A DNA stretch of 64,000 nt from assembly GCA_029882355.1 (NCBI GenBank), contig JAOUKV010000001.1, positions 144,736 through 208,735 on the forward strand, given 5' to 3'. Below are positions 1-9,416 of the stretch, one piece after another. The stretch's first letter is position 1, and every line of letters starts with the position of its first letter. Position numbers and translations under genes: made by a program. The stretch comes from Gammaproteobacteria bacterium (GTDB taxonomy: Bacteria > Pseudomonadota > Gammaproteobacteria > SZUA-229). Under the pieces are notes generated by a model. That model made no database searches. It was not told where the DNA came from and worked only from the letters and a program-made list of their open reading frames with translations.

Positions 1-1193
1 CATCTGGTGCTGACCGACATCAGATGTGACGATAGCACCACCATTGGTCACTTCATACATCTTTTCAAGGACAAATTGTGGTTTGATGATTTCACTTTCA
101 CGATCATATTTCAGGCAATCCTGTGAGCGCCATTCATTAATTTGAGCCCACCATTTCTCTATGGCAGAAGCATTAGGCACCCTGTCAGTATTTTCAAGTG
201 CTTCATTAAATTCATTCAAAACCTGAACTACTTCGCCGACAATCGGCACATCGACACGTACATTCTTTGAAATAGACGCAGGATCAACATCTACATGGAT
301 AATAGTGGCATCAGGGCAGAATTTCTCCAGATTGCCGGTAACACGGTCATCAAAGCGAGCACCAATGGCTATCAGTACGTCACAGTGGTGCATGCTCATA
401 TTGGCTTCATAGGTACCGTGCATACCCAACATACCCAGCGACTGCTTGTCGGTTGCGGGGAATGCACCCAGGCCCATCAAAGTTTGAGTAATTGGATAAC
501 CCAATTTTCTGGTGAATTTTCGTAATTGCTCTGAACCATTGCCCAAAATCACGCCACCACCGGTGTATATCATGGGACGTTCAGCAGACAAAATATAATC
601 AATAGCTCGTTTGACCTGCCCGGGGTGGCCCTTAACCGTTGGGCTATATGAGCGCATAATCATCTCTTCCGGATAGCTAAACTCAGTCTTATGAGCAGTA
701 ACATCTTTGGGAATATCGATTACTACAGGGCCAGGCCTGCCCGTTGTAGCGACAAAAAAAGCCTGTTTGAAAACTCGCGCAACATCCTTCACGTCTTCAA
801 TCAGGAAGTTATGTTTCACGACAGGGCGGGTGATGCCGACTGAATCGACTTCCTGAAATGCATCATTACCAATCAAAGGCTTAGGCACCTGACCAGTAAT
901 AACAATCATAGGAATGGAATCCATATAAGCGGTAGCGATTCCTGTCACCGCATTGGTCGCACCTGGACCGGAAGTCACCAGTACAACGCCCGGTTTACCA
1001 GTAGAGCGCGCATAACCATCCGCAGCATGGGTCGCCCCCTGCTCATGGCGCACGAGAATATGCTTCACATCATCCTGCTTAAAAAAAGCATCATAGATAT
1101 GTAATACTGCGCCACCAGGATATCCAAAGACGTGTTCAACGTCCTCAGCCTTGAGACACTCAATAATAATTTCTGCGCCAGTTAATTCCACAT
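1..1193 (-). CDS. ilvI: Acetolactate synthase, large (catalytic) subunit, partial
   Basis: Catalyses the TPP-dependent condensation of pyruvate with pyruvate or 2-oxobutyrate, the first common step of branched-chain amino-acid synthesis. About 397 of some 570 residues are present: the ATG is at 1193 and the C-terminal end runs off the left edge. The N-terminal TPP pyrimidine domain is clear, with FGYPGGAVL, the catalytic glutamate in RHEQGATHAADG (about residue 50) and VTSGPGATNA. The visible part stops inside the start of the TPP pyrophosphate domain (DVGQHQM). The small regulatory subunit (ilvH/ilvN) would be expected just beyond the window. The family is certain; whether it is the IlvI or IlvB isozyme is a guess. 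Confidence 0.95.
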
Positions 1194-1340
1194 TAAGACC
1201 CTACAAAAAAACCTTTTTAAATCAGATACTTTTAAACGCACCTTTCAAAGGCACGAATTGTAGATTCTAAACTGTTACGAAATAAATTTCACGAACTTTA
1301 TTATCTAATGCTTATTTACCCTATAAAAAACCCACTCATA

Positions 1341-1369
1341 AAAAAGCCCCGGCAATACCGAGGCTTTTT
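1341..1369 (-). terminator. Rho-independent terminator downstream of the secreted-protein gene
   Basis: An inverted repeat AAAAAGCC-CGG / CCG-GGCTTTTT with a five-base loop and one internal mismatch is flanked by A and T runs. It lies just after the stop of the 1393-2325 gene and upstream of the acetolactate synthase start, so it separates the two minus-strand genes. Its symmetry makes it potentially bidirectional. Confidence 0.8.
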
Positions 1370-1392
1370 AAATATTCGAATATCTCTAATAT

Positions 1393-2325
1393 TTAGAAAT
1401 CTTCGTTTTTCTCACCACCCGCAGCTGCGGTCATTGCATCTCTAATTGCATCCGGAGAAGGCATGATATTCATAAAGCTATTAGCACCCATCATGCTCAA
1501 ATCAGGGAAATTCATAGCAATACGGAAACGTGAATGCAAACCTTCGATATCACCACCATTTACCAGCATTTCATACGGCAGATGAGGTGTTGAGCGAGTT
1601 TCCTTAAAGTCGATCTCATTCATGATAAAGCTATCATCCATATACTTATTGCCGTCTTCACCTGCTTTCATACCCACACCAAACAAAGTTTGCTTGGTGC
1701 CAGGAATATCGATACGATAAACCTTAAAGGCTCCGCCTGCATGAGCAGCCAGATTTTTCTCTACAGCAGCTGTAGCTTCAGCCTGATTGTTGTATGAAGC
1801 CAGGTCGTTTGGTTCATCAAAGTATTCCATACCGAAGGTATAGTGATACTCAGCCAAATCTTCTTTAGTTCGGCCTTCTGCTGGACCAAATGCCTTAACA
1901 TAACCCAAAGCTGCTTTCAAAGCGGTGCCAACACTTGGCATATTAGTGTCGTCAACACGGTAAGCGGCAGCCATATACTCAGGATTGGTATAAGCGATCT
2001 GAACTTTGCCTGCCACTTTAGTGATTGATACACGTTGAGCAGCAACATAACCGGCTCGACTATGGCTTGCAGCTGCTTTCTTCAACGTATTGTTAGTAAC
2101 AACAATAACATGCGCATCTTTATACGGTGAGTAATCACCTGCAATTTCAAAATCATTGTTTTGCAGCACTGTTTTTACTTTAGCAATTTTGTCAGCAACT
2201 TCACCATCACCACTTGAAGCTAAAACAAACGGCATAATTTCACCTGCCGCCTGAGCAGCAAGAGACGTCACACTTAGAACGGCAACAGCAACACCCGCTA
2301 ACCATTTTGATTGAACTGATTTCAT
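1393..2325 (-). CDS. Secreted protein of unknown function (possibly DUF302-like)
   Basis: 310 residues with a clear Sec signal peptide (about residues 1-26, ending AAQAAG) and a good ribosome binding site (GGAGAGG) before the ATG. The mature part has two halves. Residues 28-150 resemble the alternating beta/alpha pattern of DUF302-type domains, and residues 150-300 include a second set of predicted strands and a Met-rich stretch. There are no cysteines or obvious catalytic motifs. The gene is downstream of, and in the same direction as, a FadL-type porin but is separated from it by a terminator. A periplasmic role is inferred only from the signal peptide. No firm family assignment is possible by eye. 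Confidence 0.7.
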   Translation of the reverse strand: MKSVQSKWLAGVAVAVLSVTSLAAQAAGEIMPFVLASSGDGEVADKIAKVKTVLQNNDFEIAGDYSPYKDAHVIVVTNNTLKKAAASHSRAGYVAAQRVSITKVAGKVQIAYTNPEYMAAAYRVDDTNMPSVGTALKAALGYVKAFGPAEGRTKEDLAEYHYTFGMEYFDEPNDLASYNNQAEATAAVEKNLAAHAGGAFKVYRIDIPGTKQTLFGVGMKAGEDGNKYMDDSFIMNEIDFKETRSTPHLPYEMLVNGGDIEGLHSRFRIAMNFPDLSMMGANSFMNIMPSPDAIRDAMTAAAGGEKNEDF

Positions 2326-2480
2326 ACTTTTTTCCTCTCCAATTTAGTATTTTTTTATTCTACTTTTAACTCACCTGCCCCCAGAAAGGAAACCGATAGC
2401 TACTTGATAAACGTAGGCTGAGTAATGTAATTCAATTCAGCTACACAATGCAAGCCTTAGCCTTAGCAGCCTGCAAAAAT

Positions 2481-2504
2481 AAAGGCCTCCAATCGGAGGC
2501 CTTT
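2481..2504 (-). terminator. Rho-independent terminator after the FadL-type gene
   Basis: A perfect ten-base-pair stem (AAAGGCCTCC / GGAGGCCTTT) with a four-base loop lies about 30 bases past the fadL-type stop codon, ending in a short T-run on the transcribed strand. Confidence 0.85.
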
Positions 2505-2536
2505 ATAATCAATCACTTATATTCTGATTTATTAAA

Positions 2537-3883
2537 CTAGTACTTCCAGGCCCAACCAACCTGAATTTCTTTCTGCTCCATTTCGATTTCAATATCTGTA
2601 GAACCTCCATCAAATGGATTCGCACCTTTGACCGAAGTATTCGGTGCAATCATAATCGCAAGATTGAACTCCTGATCTTGGCCGACAGGTGCAGTCATGC
2701 CGAATGTGATGTGCTGTTCGATAACGGCTGGTGCAAGAATATTGAAGAATGTCTGTGATGCCATTGGGCTCGCACCACCGACAATAGGCATATCACCCTT
2801 ACTATAACCAAAACGATACACGTTGCCACCAGCCTCTATTTCGTAACCCAGCTTCATTACAGTCATGTCTTCCCAACCGAAACCACCACCGTTAGCACCA
2901 CCTAGACAATCAGCATCACCGGGCGCTGTACAACCAAATAAATTCTGCACAGGATTAGCAACAGACGCCACTTCACTATAGTTGATTTTTTGGACATCAA
3001 AAACCAACTTACCGGAAGCTCCTAAGCCATATGCAAAACCTAAAGTGTATGTGGATGGAACATCAAAACCACCTGCTTCTGCAAACAGCCCCTTATACTC
3101 ATCAAATTCACTCATGACTATCTTTGATTGATAACTGACACCAACTGAGAAATTATTAGCCACTTCACCCTGATAGCCTAATTTCACACCTGCACCATAA
3201 GAATATGAATGTCTATTTCCCGATAGGCTATTTGGATCAAGTGAAAAACCAGATGCACCAAAAGACTCTAAACCCTGCGCAGCAAATCTCTGCCCAACCA
3301 TAATAAGACTGGCACCATAAGCTTGCTTAGCATCAATCTTTTTCGCGTAACTGACATTTAAGAACATCTGTTCAAGATTAATGCCCGCATCACCTGCACC
3401 AAAGATACCGGCGCCACCTGGAGTTGCTGAGGCAGCGTACTTAGTATTCATACCACCATTACCATAAACAGCAACACCGAATGCACTTTCACTATCCAGA
3501 GCCATGCTGTAACCAAACTGGGGAATAAAAAAGAGATCATTCTCACTGGTATATGTAGTACCAGGGACTGCATTCACAAAAGTTGCTGGTGCACCTGGTA
3601 CTGTAGGAGGAACTGGAGTACCAGTTAGCGTAAAACCGCGATCAGAAGGACTGAACATAGTAACAGCCGCATCCATACGCTCACCAACAAATGCTATACC
3701 AGCAGGATTAGTGGCGGCAGCCAATGAATCTTGTGCGTAAGCAACGCCAGCACCAGCCAGACCTTTCTCTTTAGTGCTGTATCCGTGCATAAAATAACCA
3801 TTGGTTGCCTGCGCTACTGGCACAACAAATAAGCCAGACATCACTACAAACGATATTAATGTACTTTTATTTATAGCTTTCAT
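2537..3883 (-). CDS. OmpP1/FadL-family outer-membrane transporter
   Basis: 448 residues: a signal peptide (1-26, ending AQA) followed by the FadL signature NGYFMHGYSTKEKGLAGAGVA and AATNPAG, then alternating amphipathic strands to a C-terminal aromatic strand (VGWAWKY) typical of an outer-membrane beta-barrel. Family members import long-chain fatty acids or other hydrophobic compounds across the outer membrane. A strong Shine-Dalgarno (GGAGG) precedes the ATG. No fatty-acid degradation genes are nearby, so the substrate is unknown. A small CxxxxxxC-containing insertion (near FGCTAPGDADC) may form an extracellular disulfide loop. Confidence 0.92.
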   Translation of the reverse strand: MKAINKSTLISFVVMSGLFVVPVAQATNGYFMHGYSTKEKGLAGAGVAYAQDSLAAATNPAGIAFVGERMDAAVTMFSPSDRGFTLTGTPVPPTVPGAPATFVNAVPGTTYTSENDLFFIPQFGYSMALDSESAFGVAVYGNGGMNTKYAASATPGGAGIFGAGDAGINLEQMFLNVSYAKKIDAKQAYGASLIMVGQRFAAQGLESFGASGFSLDPNSLSGNRHSYSYGAGVKLGYQGEVANNFSVGVSYQSKIVMSEFDEYKGLFAEAGGFDVPSTYTLGFAYGLGASGKLVFDVQKINYSEVASVANPVQNLFGCTAPGDADCLGGANGGGFGWEDMTVMKLGYEIEAGGNVYRFGYSKGDMPIVGGASPMASQTFFNILAPAVIEQHITFGMTAPVGQDQEFNLAIMIAPNTSVKGANPFDGGSTDIEIEMEQKEIQVGWAWKY

Positions 3884-4090
3884 CTTTCAATCCTCCGAAG
3901 AAAAAACAAAGTAACCATATCATTGATTATACGAATAACCAAATAGATTAATAGCTAATCATACCCACTAAACAGTCAAAATAATCCGCTTATCTTAAAT
4001 CTGAGTTAGAATGAAAAGACAGCAGACAATTGTTAAAATAATCCATTTATTAGGGAACCAACACCCTGCAAACAGAATCTCATAACCATT

Positions 4091-5521
4091 ATGCACTTTT
4101 CCCATTTATCCTGTAATTTAAGGTTTTTTTTTCGACGACTTCTATTCACTGCTTTAATTGTTGTTAGTAACGCTGTTTATGCCGAACTTCCAGATCTGGG
4201 CGACCCAACTTTAAAGACATTCGGTACGGAAGAAGAAAAAAAACTAGGCCTGATGTTTTTTCAAACTTTGAAAAACAATCTTGCTTTCATTGATGACCCT
4301 CAACTCAATTATTACATTAAAAACTTGGGGCAAAAATTGGCCACGCACTCTGATGCTGCTGATAAAAATTTTAAGTTTTTTATTATTGACTCCGCGGCCA
4401 TCAATGCCTTTGCTGGACCTGATGCCCACATTGGAATTAATAGCGGATTATTTCTAGAGTCAGCCAATGAAAGTCAACTGGCCAGTGTCATGGCTCACGA
4501 AATTTCACATGTATCACAACGACATCTTGCGCGTGCTATTGATAAGTCAGGAACCTCAGCGATAGCAACGTTTGCTACCGTACTTGCCGCCATTCTTCTT
4601 GGCTCACAGGACTCTCAGGTTACACAAGCTGTTTTATATACAGGATTGGCCGGCGCCCAACAAAACTCTATCAACTTTACACGCACCAATGAGTATGAAG
4701 CTGATCGAATTGGCATAGGCATTCTTGCTAAAAGCGGGATAAATCCACAAGGCATGGTTGACTTCTTTTCAACTTTGTTATCAAAAAGTAGTGATGGCGG
4801 TATTGAGTACCTTAGAACTCATCCACTGAATACCAACCGTGTTAGTGAAGCTAAAGATCGTGTACAAAAAATACAGCTTAATCTGCCTGAAGATAGTCAG
4901 GATTTTCAGTTTGCCCATGCAAGACTTGAAGTACTCAGCAACACAAACCCATCAATAAATATCAAACCTAATATTGCAAGGAGCAGCAATGACATAAGCC
5001 TCTATAAATACTCACTTGAACTGATTCGTAATAATAATTTAACAAAAGCCATTACAAATCTTGAAACCCTATCAAAAAGAAATAATCACCCATGGATAAA
5101 ACTGGCCCTGGCCAAAGCTTATCAATCAAACAATCAAAGTCGTCAATCACTCACTTTACTAAAAGAACTCTCCGAGTTTTTCCCCGGCTACTTACCCGTG
5201 ACATTACTCTACGCCGACACGCTCACGATAAATGGCCATGCCAGTAAAAGTATTTCTTTATTAAAACACCAGTTACAAACCAATGATCAATCCATCATAT
5301 ACAAAACGCTAGCACGAGCCTACTTTAAAAATGGACAAATTGATGCAGCGCTTGAATCGACTGGAGACCAATATGAAAAGGAAGGTTATTACGAACTTGC
5401 TCTACAGCAATATGAAATGGCTCTGCAACAGCCCAATCTCAGCGTCACCACAAATAAAAGATTACAAACAAAAAAAGAAACGCTCAAATTAAGCACGAAC
5501 AATAAAAGTGAGCGTCAATAA
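4091..5521 (+). CDS. bepA: BepA-like periplasmic M48 metalloprotease with TPR domain
   Basis: 476 residues. A signal peptide (to about 31, ending VYA) precedes an M48 peptidase domain with HEISH at 136-140 and the third zinc ligand in NEYEAD (Glu201). The RTHP motif (His244) corresponds to the histidine gate of E. coli BepA (H246). The region from about 300 to 460 has TPR-like helical repeats. BepA degrades stalled LptD and other outer-membrane proteins and helps the BAM complex. The positions of H136, E137, H140 and E201 match the E. coli numbering. The gene stands alone, divergent from the FadL-type gene and about 230 bases upstream of soxX. Confidence 0.92.
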   Translation: MHFSHLSCNLRFFFRRLLFTALIVVSNAVYAELPDLGDPTLKTFGTEEEKKLGLMFFQTLKNNLAFIDDPQLNYYIKNLGQKLATHSDAADKNFKFFIIDSAAINAFAGPDAHIGINSGLFLESANESQLASVMAHEISHVSQRHLARAIDKSGTSAIATFATVLAAILLGSQDSQVTQAVLYTGLAGAQQNSINFTRTNEYEADRIGIGILAKSGINPQGMVDFFSTLLSKSSDGGIEYLRTHPLNTNRVSEAKDRVQKIQLNLPEDSQDFQFAHARLEVLSNTNPSINIKPNIARSSNDISLYKYSLELIRNNNLTKAITNLETLSKRNNHPWIKLALAKAYQSNNQSRQSLTLLKELSEFFPGYLPVTLLYADTLTINGHASKSISLLKHQLQTNDQSIIYKTLARAYFKNGQIDAALESTGDQYEKEGYYELALQQYEMALQQPNLSVTTNKRLQTKKETLKLSTNNKSERQ

Positions 5522-5647
5522 TGAAGTACTTATATATCTTTTTAACGACTAAGTAATAGCCATTTAATTCCAGTAATTTTCTAATTATTTTACAGTCAGG
5601 GCTCTTGCTATATGATTTCCACGTAGTATGCTATATGCGTTTATCTC

Positions 5648-5666
5648 AATACTGATTATCATTCTG
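5648..5666 (+). promoter_or_regulatory. Fur-box-like palindrome upstream of soxX
   Basis: AATACTGATTATCATTCTG agrees at 15 of 19 positions with the palindromic Fur consensus (GATAATGATTATCATTATC). It lies about 85-100 bases before the soxX start, in a 228-base spacer without coding potential. The match is seen in the sequence; binding by Fur or a related regulator is inference. A possible sigma-70 promoter (TTGCTA at 5605, TATGCT at 5627, 16-base spacer) lies just upstream. Confidence 0.3.
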
Positions 5667-5749
5667 ATATACCTGAATTTCGATAACTAAAACTATAAAA
5701 GACATATTTAACGGATAGGATCATCCATCAACATAATGAGGAGCAAAAA

Positions 5750-6124
5750 ATGCAAGGTTTTATGCATAAGATATCAACTACCGTCTCGGTAGCCGCGTTA
5801 AGCGCTTGCCTTGGTCTAGCAATACCTCTAAGTGCCAATGCTGCAGAAGACGCAGACATCGCTAAGGGTAAAGAATTGGCATTCGACAGAAAAAAAGGCA
5901 ACTGCCTGGCATGTCATGATATTGCTGGAGGCAGCCTACCCGGTAATATAGGTCCACCACTAGTCGCGATGAAAGCAAGATTCCCTGACTTTGATAAGTT
6001 AAGAGATCAAATTTCAGACGCTCGAATAAACAATCCAAATACAATCATGATTCCGTTTGGCCCACACGAAGTACTTTCTGCTAAAGAAATAGACCTGGTC
6101 GCCAAATTTATCCACACACTATAA
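5750..6124 (+). CDS. soxX: Sulfur-oxidation cytochrome c SoxX
   Basis: 124 residues with a signal peptide (cleavage near 32, SANAAE), one heme motif CLACH at 52-56 and the axial methionine at 100 in TIMIPFG. SoxX is the small monoheme subunit of the periplasmic SoxXA complex, which attaches thiosulfate oxidatively to the SoxY cysteine. It is the first gene of soxXYZA, with the strong ribosome binding site GAGGAG before the ATG. The length and IGPPL motif are typical of the family. Confidence 0.95.
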   Translation: MQGFMHKISTTVSVAALSACLGLAIPLSANAAEDADIAKGKELAFDRKKGNCLACHDIAGGSLPGNIGPPLVAMKARFPDFDKLRDQISDARINNPNTIMIPFGPHEVLSAKEIDLVAKFIHTL

Positions 6125-6142
6125 AGATTTGAGGTAATACTA

Positions 6143-6613
6143 ATGGATCACAAACGTAGAATTCTACTTAAAAGCACACTGGCTGCCAGCGCAACAACTA
6201 TGGCAATCAGCGCAGGCTTGCTCACCCCTAAAGCAGTTTTAGCTGCCTGGAACACTACTGCATTTAACGCTAAAGATGTTGACACTGCATTGACTAGCGC
6301 ATATGGCAGCACCGATACAACAGACAGCGATAAAATAAAACTTAAAGCACCTGACGTTGCTGAAAATGGCGCTTCTGTCACCATCACTGTTGATAGCACA
6401 CTAGACAAAACAGAAGCCATCAGCATTCTTGTGAAAAATAATGCACAACCTTTAACAGCTAGTTTTAAGCTTGGCGCTAATACAGAAGGTTTTATTACCA
6501 CCAACATTAAAATGGGTAAATCTTCTGACGTCATCGCTGTTGTCAAAGCTAATGGCAAACTTTACAGCACCAAACAACAAGTCAAAGTCACCATCGGTGG
6601 TTGCGGCGGTTAA
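6143..6613 (+). CDS. soxY: Sulfur carrier protein SoxY
   Basis: 156 residues. A Tat-type leader (KRRILLKS then a hydrophobic stretch to about residue 35) is followed by an immunoglobulin-like domain and the diagnostic GGCGG C-terminus, whose Cys154 carries the sulfur intermediate of the Sox cycle. The protein is exported folded, together with SoxZ. It is 18 bases downstream of soxX. Confidence 0.97.
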   Translation: MDHKRRILLKSTLAASATTMAISAGLLTPKAVLAAWNTTAFNAKDVDTALTSAYGSTDTTDSDKIKLKAPDVAENGASVTITVDSTLDKTEAISILVKNNAQPLTASFKLGANTEGFITTNIKMGKSSDVIAVVKANGKLYSTKQQVKVTIGGCGG

Positions 6614-6637
6614 TCAAAAGATTCGAGGATATATATA

Positions 6638-6964
6638 ATGGCCAATTCAATTCAAGTACGATCCAGCGTTAAAAAAGGCGTTGCAACTATTAAGTGCCTG
6701 ATCAGTCACCCTATGGAGACTGGCATGCGTAAAGACAAAAAGGGCAATCTCATTCCTGCCAAGTTCATTCAGAATCTTGCCTGTGAGCACGCTGGAAATG
6801 TTGTGTTAGATGCTGAGCTCAATGGCTCTGTCTCAACCAACCCATATATAAAATTCAAGTTTAGTGGCGCTAAAAATGGTGACACCATTAAAGTTAGCTG
6901 GGTTGATAACAAAGGAGATAAGGACTCCGTCGAAGTTGAGATTCCAACTAAACGCAGAAAATAA
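6638..6964 (+). CDS. soxZ: Sox sulfur-carrier partner SoxZ
   Basis: 108 residues without its own signal peptide, as expected for a protein co-exported with SoxY through Tat. The start ANSIQVRSSVKKGVATIKCLISHPMETG and the later SWVDNKGDKDSVEVE are typical of SoxZ. It forms the SoxYZ heterodimer that carries covalently bound sulfur intermediates. It lies 24 bases after soxY. Confidence 0.96.
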   Translation: MANSIQVRSSVKKGVATIKCLISHPMETGMRKDKKGNLIPAKFIQNLACEHAGNVVLDAELNGSVSTNPYIKFKFSGAKNGDTIKVSWVDNKGDKDSVEVEIPTKRRK

Positions 6965-6992
6965 CAGGCATAACCACACTAAAAGGTGAACC

Positions 6993-7844
6993 ATGAAAAA
7001 ATATTTAGCAGCACTGTCTGCCCTGCTGATGCTTATCACGCCAATCGCGTCACAAGCATCACCAGAAGACGACTTAAAATCATTTAGATCTTACTTCACA
7101 GATAAATTCCCAGAAGTACCCATGGCTGACTTTGTCAATGGCGTCTACTCTGTGGATAAGGCATCTCGTGAACAATGGGAAGAGTTTGAAGAATTCCCCG
7201 CCTATGAGATTTATATCTCCAAAGGTGAAGATTTATTCAACAAAAAATTTGCTAATGGCAAGAACTTTGCCAGTTGCTTCCCTAATTACAAAAAGGGCAT
7301 TCGTCAGAACTACCCTAGATTTGATAAGGCTAGTGGTAAAATCGTTACAATGGAAGGCGACATTAACAAATGCCTAACTGATAACGGCGAAAAAGCATAC
7401 GGCTGGAAAAAAGGCAAGATTGCTTATGTAGGCGCCTATCTTGCTTACATGTCCAGAGGCAATCTGATCAATGTTAAAACACCCAGCAGCCCTGCGGAGC
7501 TGGCAGCCTACAATCGGGGTAAAAAACATTTTTATTCAAAACGCGGCCAATTGAATATGTCGTGTGCGGACTGCCATTACAATAATGCCGGCAATAAAAT
7601 TCGCGCTGACATCCTCAGCCCGGCTTTAGGTCATCCTAGCGGCTTCCCTGTTTATCGAAATAAATGGGCTGGCGGTTCCAAAGGTGACGGTATGGGTACA
7701 TTGCATCGCCGTTATGGCGGTTGTAACAAACAGGTACGCGCTAAACCATTCAAAGCACAAAGCGATGAATACAAGGCACTTGAATACTTCCATACTTATA
7801 TGAGTAATGGTCTTGAAGTAAATGGACCTAGCTTGCGTAAGTAA
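6993..7844 (+). CDS. soxA: Sulfur-oxidation diheme/monoheme cytochrome SoxA
   Basis: 283 residues with a signal peptide (to about 22). A single CXXCH (CADCH, 191-195) supplies the catalytic heme, and Cys244 in RRYGGCN is the expected persulfidated axial ligand. Cys95 and Cys127 remain in the N-terminal domain, but there is no heme motif there, so this is the one-heme SoxA type. With SoxX it forms the L-cysteine S-thiosulfotransferase that loads SoxY. It is the last gene of the cluster and is followed by a strong terminator. Confidence 0.96.
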   Translation: MKKYLAALSALLMLITPIASQASPEDDLKSFRSYFTDKFPEVPMADFVNGVYSVDKASREQWEEFEEFPAYEIYISKGEDLFNKKFANGKNFASCFPNYKKGIRQNYPRFDKASGKIVTMEGDINKCLTDNGEKAYGWKKGKIAYVGAYLAYMSRGNLINVKTPSSPAELAAYNRGKKHFYSKRGQLNMSCADCHYNNAGNKIRADILSPALGHPSGFPVYRNKWAGGSKGDGMGTLHRRYGGCNKQVRAKPFKAQSDEYKALEYFHTYMSNGLEVNGPSLRK

Positions 7845-7864
7845 TTACTCAACAGTCCAGGGAC

Positions 7865-7897
7865 AAAAAAAAGCCCGGTTTTAACCGGGCTTTTTTT
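7865..7897. terminator. Bidirectional terminator between soxA and tRNA-Lys
   Basis: An inverted repeat AAGCCCGGTT / AACCGGGCTT with an A-run on the left and a seven-T run on the right. It ends the soxXYZA transcript on the plus strand and can also end the tRNA-Lys/queC transcript coming from the right on the minus strand. Confidence 0.9.
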
Positions 7898-7934
7898 ATG
7901 TTTATTTTATTCTGTGAAGAATAAAAGGAGTAGA

Positions 7935-8010
7935 TGGTGGGCCGTCCGCGACTCGAACGCGGGACCATCGGATTAAAAGTCCGGTGCTCTACCAACTGAG
8001 CTAACGGCCC
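7935..8010 (-). tRNA. tRNA-Lys (anticodon UUU)
   Basis: On the minus strand a 76-base cloverleaf with a seven-base-pair acceptor stem (GGGCCGT / ACGGCCC), D-arm TAGCTCAGTTGGTAGAGC, anticodon loop CTTTTAA (anticodon TTT), T-loop GTTCGAGTC and an encoded CCA end. It closely matches the E. coli tRNA-Lys layout. It lies downstream of queC and upstream of the shared terminator, so it may be cotranscribed with queC. No integrase or att duplication is visible next to it. Confidence 0.97.
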
Positions 8011-8076
8011 GAGGCGCGTATGATACTTGGACTCGACAAGAAAAACAAACCCTAAACTTACCGTTTAAAAAAATAA

Positions 8077-8754
8077 TTACTGATAATGGGTAACGTCTTC
8101 AATACCCGCTTCTTCAAAACCTTTTTTTCGATAGCGACAGGAGTCGCAAACACCACAAGCTTTGCCTTGTAAATCAGCCTGATAGCAGGATACGGTGCGA
8201 CTGTAATCAACACCTCTCTCAATCCCTACGCGAATAATCTCTGCTTTGGTCATATCAATCAGAGGTGTATGAATACGCAAATTATGGCCTTCTACTCCTG
8301 CTTTGGTGGCTAAATTAGCCATTTTTTCAAAAGCTTCTATATAGGCTGGGCGGCAATCCGGGTAGCCTGAATAATCCACCGCATTCACACCGATGAATAT
8401 ATCCGATGAATGATTAACCTCAGCGATGGCCAGGGCATGCGCCAGAAACACCGTATTTCGAGCTGGTACATAAGTAACTGGAATACCCCGCTCGATGTGA
8501 TCAGGTACATCAATCGTCTCATCAGTGAGCGCTGAACCACCTAATACGCCATCATCCAGCCTGATAATTTGATGCTGAATACCGTAGTCACCAGCAATCG
8601 CTTTTGCCGCTACCAGTTCGGAGACATGTCGCTGCCGGTAATCAAAACTCAGCGCTATACATTCATAATCCTGATTAGCAATAGCCAGCACGGTGGTGGA
8701 GTCCAGTCCACCGGAGAACAAAACAATCGCTTTGGGTTTTTCTAAGCCTGACAT
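8077..8754 (-). CDS. queC: 7-cyano-7-deazaguanine (preQ0) synthase QueC
   Basis: 225 residues. The PP-loop ATP pyrophosphatase motif FSGGLDSTT is near the N-terminus, and a C-terminal zinc site is formed by [17 protein letters not shown]. QueC converts 7-carboxy-7-deazaguanine to preQ0 in queuosine synthesis. It starts five bases after queE, with which it forms a consecutive pathway pair. Confidence 0.96.
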   Translation of the reverse strand: MSGLEKPKAIVLFSGGLDSTTVLAIANQDYECIALSFDYRQRHVSELVAAKAIAGDYGIQHQIIRLDDGVLGGSALTDETIDVPDHIERGIPVTYVPARNTVFLAHALAIAEVNHSSDIFIGVNAVDYSGYPDCRPAYIEAFEKMANLATKAGVEGHNLRIHTPLIDMTKAEIIRVGIERGVDYSRTVSCYQADLQGKACGVCDSCRYRKKGFEEAGIEDVTHYQ

Positions 8755-8759
8755 ACTCT

Positions 8760-9413
8760 TTATCTACCCGGCTCATCGCCCCAGAGGTATTTGTGCAACT
8801 GAACCTGCATTCTGACTGGCAAATGATCACGCAATATCCAGTCAGCCAGATCACGCTCTTTTAGAACCTGATGGCTAACTGAAAATAAAATTTCACAACG
8901 CTCTGCCAGATTATATTTTTTTAACATCGAACATGACCATTGATAATCCTGCTCATCACAAATCACAAATTTAACCTGATCTTTAGCATCAAGATGGTCA
9001 ATATTTGCATATAGATTTTTCTCCACCTCACCTGATGCCGGTGTTTTCAAATCCATCACCTTAACGACTCTTGGATCCACCTCAGCGACGCTAATGGCAC
9101 CACTGGTTTCCAGTGAGACCTCATAGCCCTGATCACAGAGTTTTTCCAACAGATCGTTACAATGCTTCTGAGCCAGTGGCTCACCACCTGTGACGGTGAC
9201 GTATTTTGCCTTAAACCCTGCCACTGTCTCAAGAATCTCATCCAGACCCAGCCAATCACCGCCAGTAAAGGCATATTCAGTATCACAATAATTACATCGC
9301 AGTGGGCAACCTGTCAGGCGGATAAACACCGTCGGCAAACCAACGGTTCGCGATTCACCCTGTAGGGAATAGAATATTTCAAATATTCGTAGCTGATCTG
9401 GATGAACTGCCAC
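8760..9413 (-). CDS. queE: 7-carboxy-7-deazaguanine synthase QueE
   Basis: 217 residues of a radical-SAM enzyme with CX3CX2C in [13 protein letters not shown], binding the [4Fe-4S] cluster, and a VTGGEPL SAM motif. It catalyses ring contraction of 6-carboxytetrahydropterin to CDG, directly upstream of the QueC reaction. The gene begins three bases after cpoB and appears to be in the tol-pal transcription unit. Confidence 0.95.
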   Translation of the reverse strand: MAVHPDQLRIFEIFYSLQGESRTVGLPTVFIRLTGCPLRCNYCDTEYAFTGGDWLGLDEILETVAGFKAKYVTVTGGEPLAQKHCNDLLEKLCDQGYEVSLETSGAISVAEVDPRVVKVMDLKTPASGEVEKNLYANIDHLDAKDQVKFVICDEQDYQWSCSMLKKYNLAERCEILFSVSHQVLKERDLADWILRDHLPVRMQVQLHKYLWGDEPGR

Positions 9414-9416
9414 GAA

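Noticed and set aside
7935..8010. tRNA-Lys as an integration site for a mobile element
   Set aside because: No integrase or repeated 3' end of the tRNA is seen next to it; both sides hold core genes.
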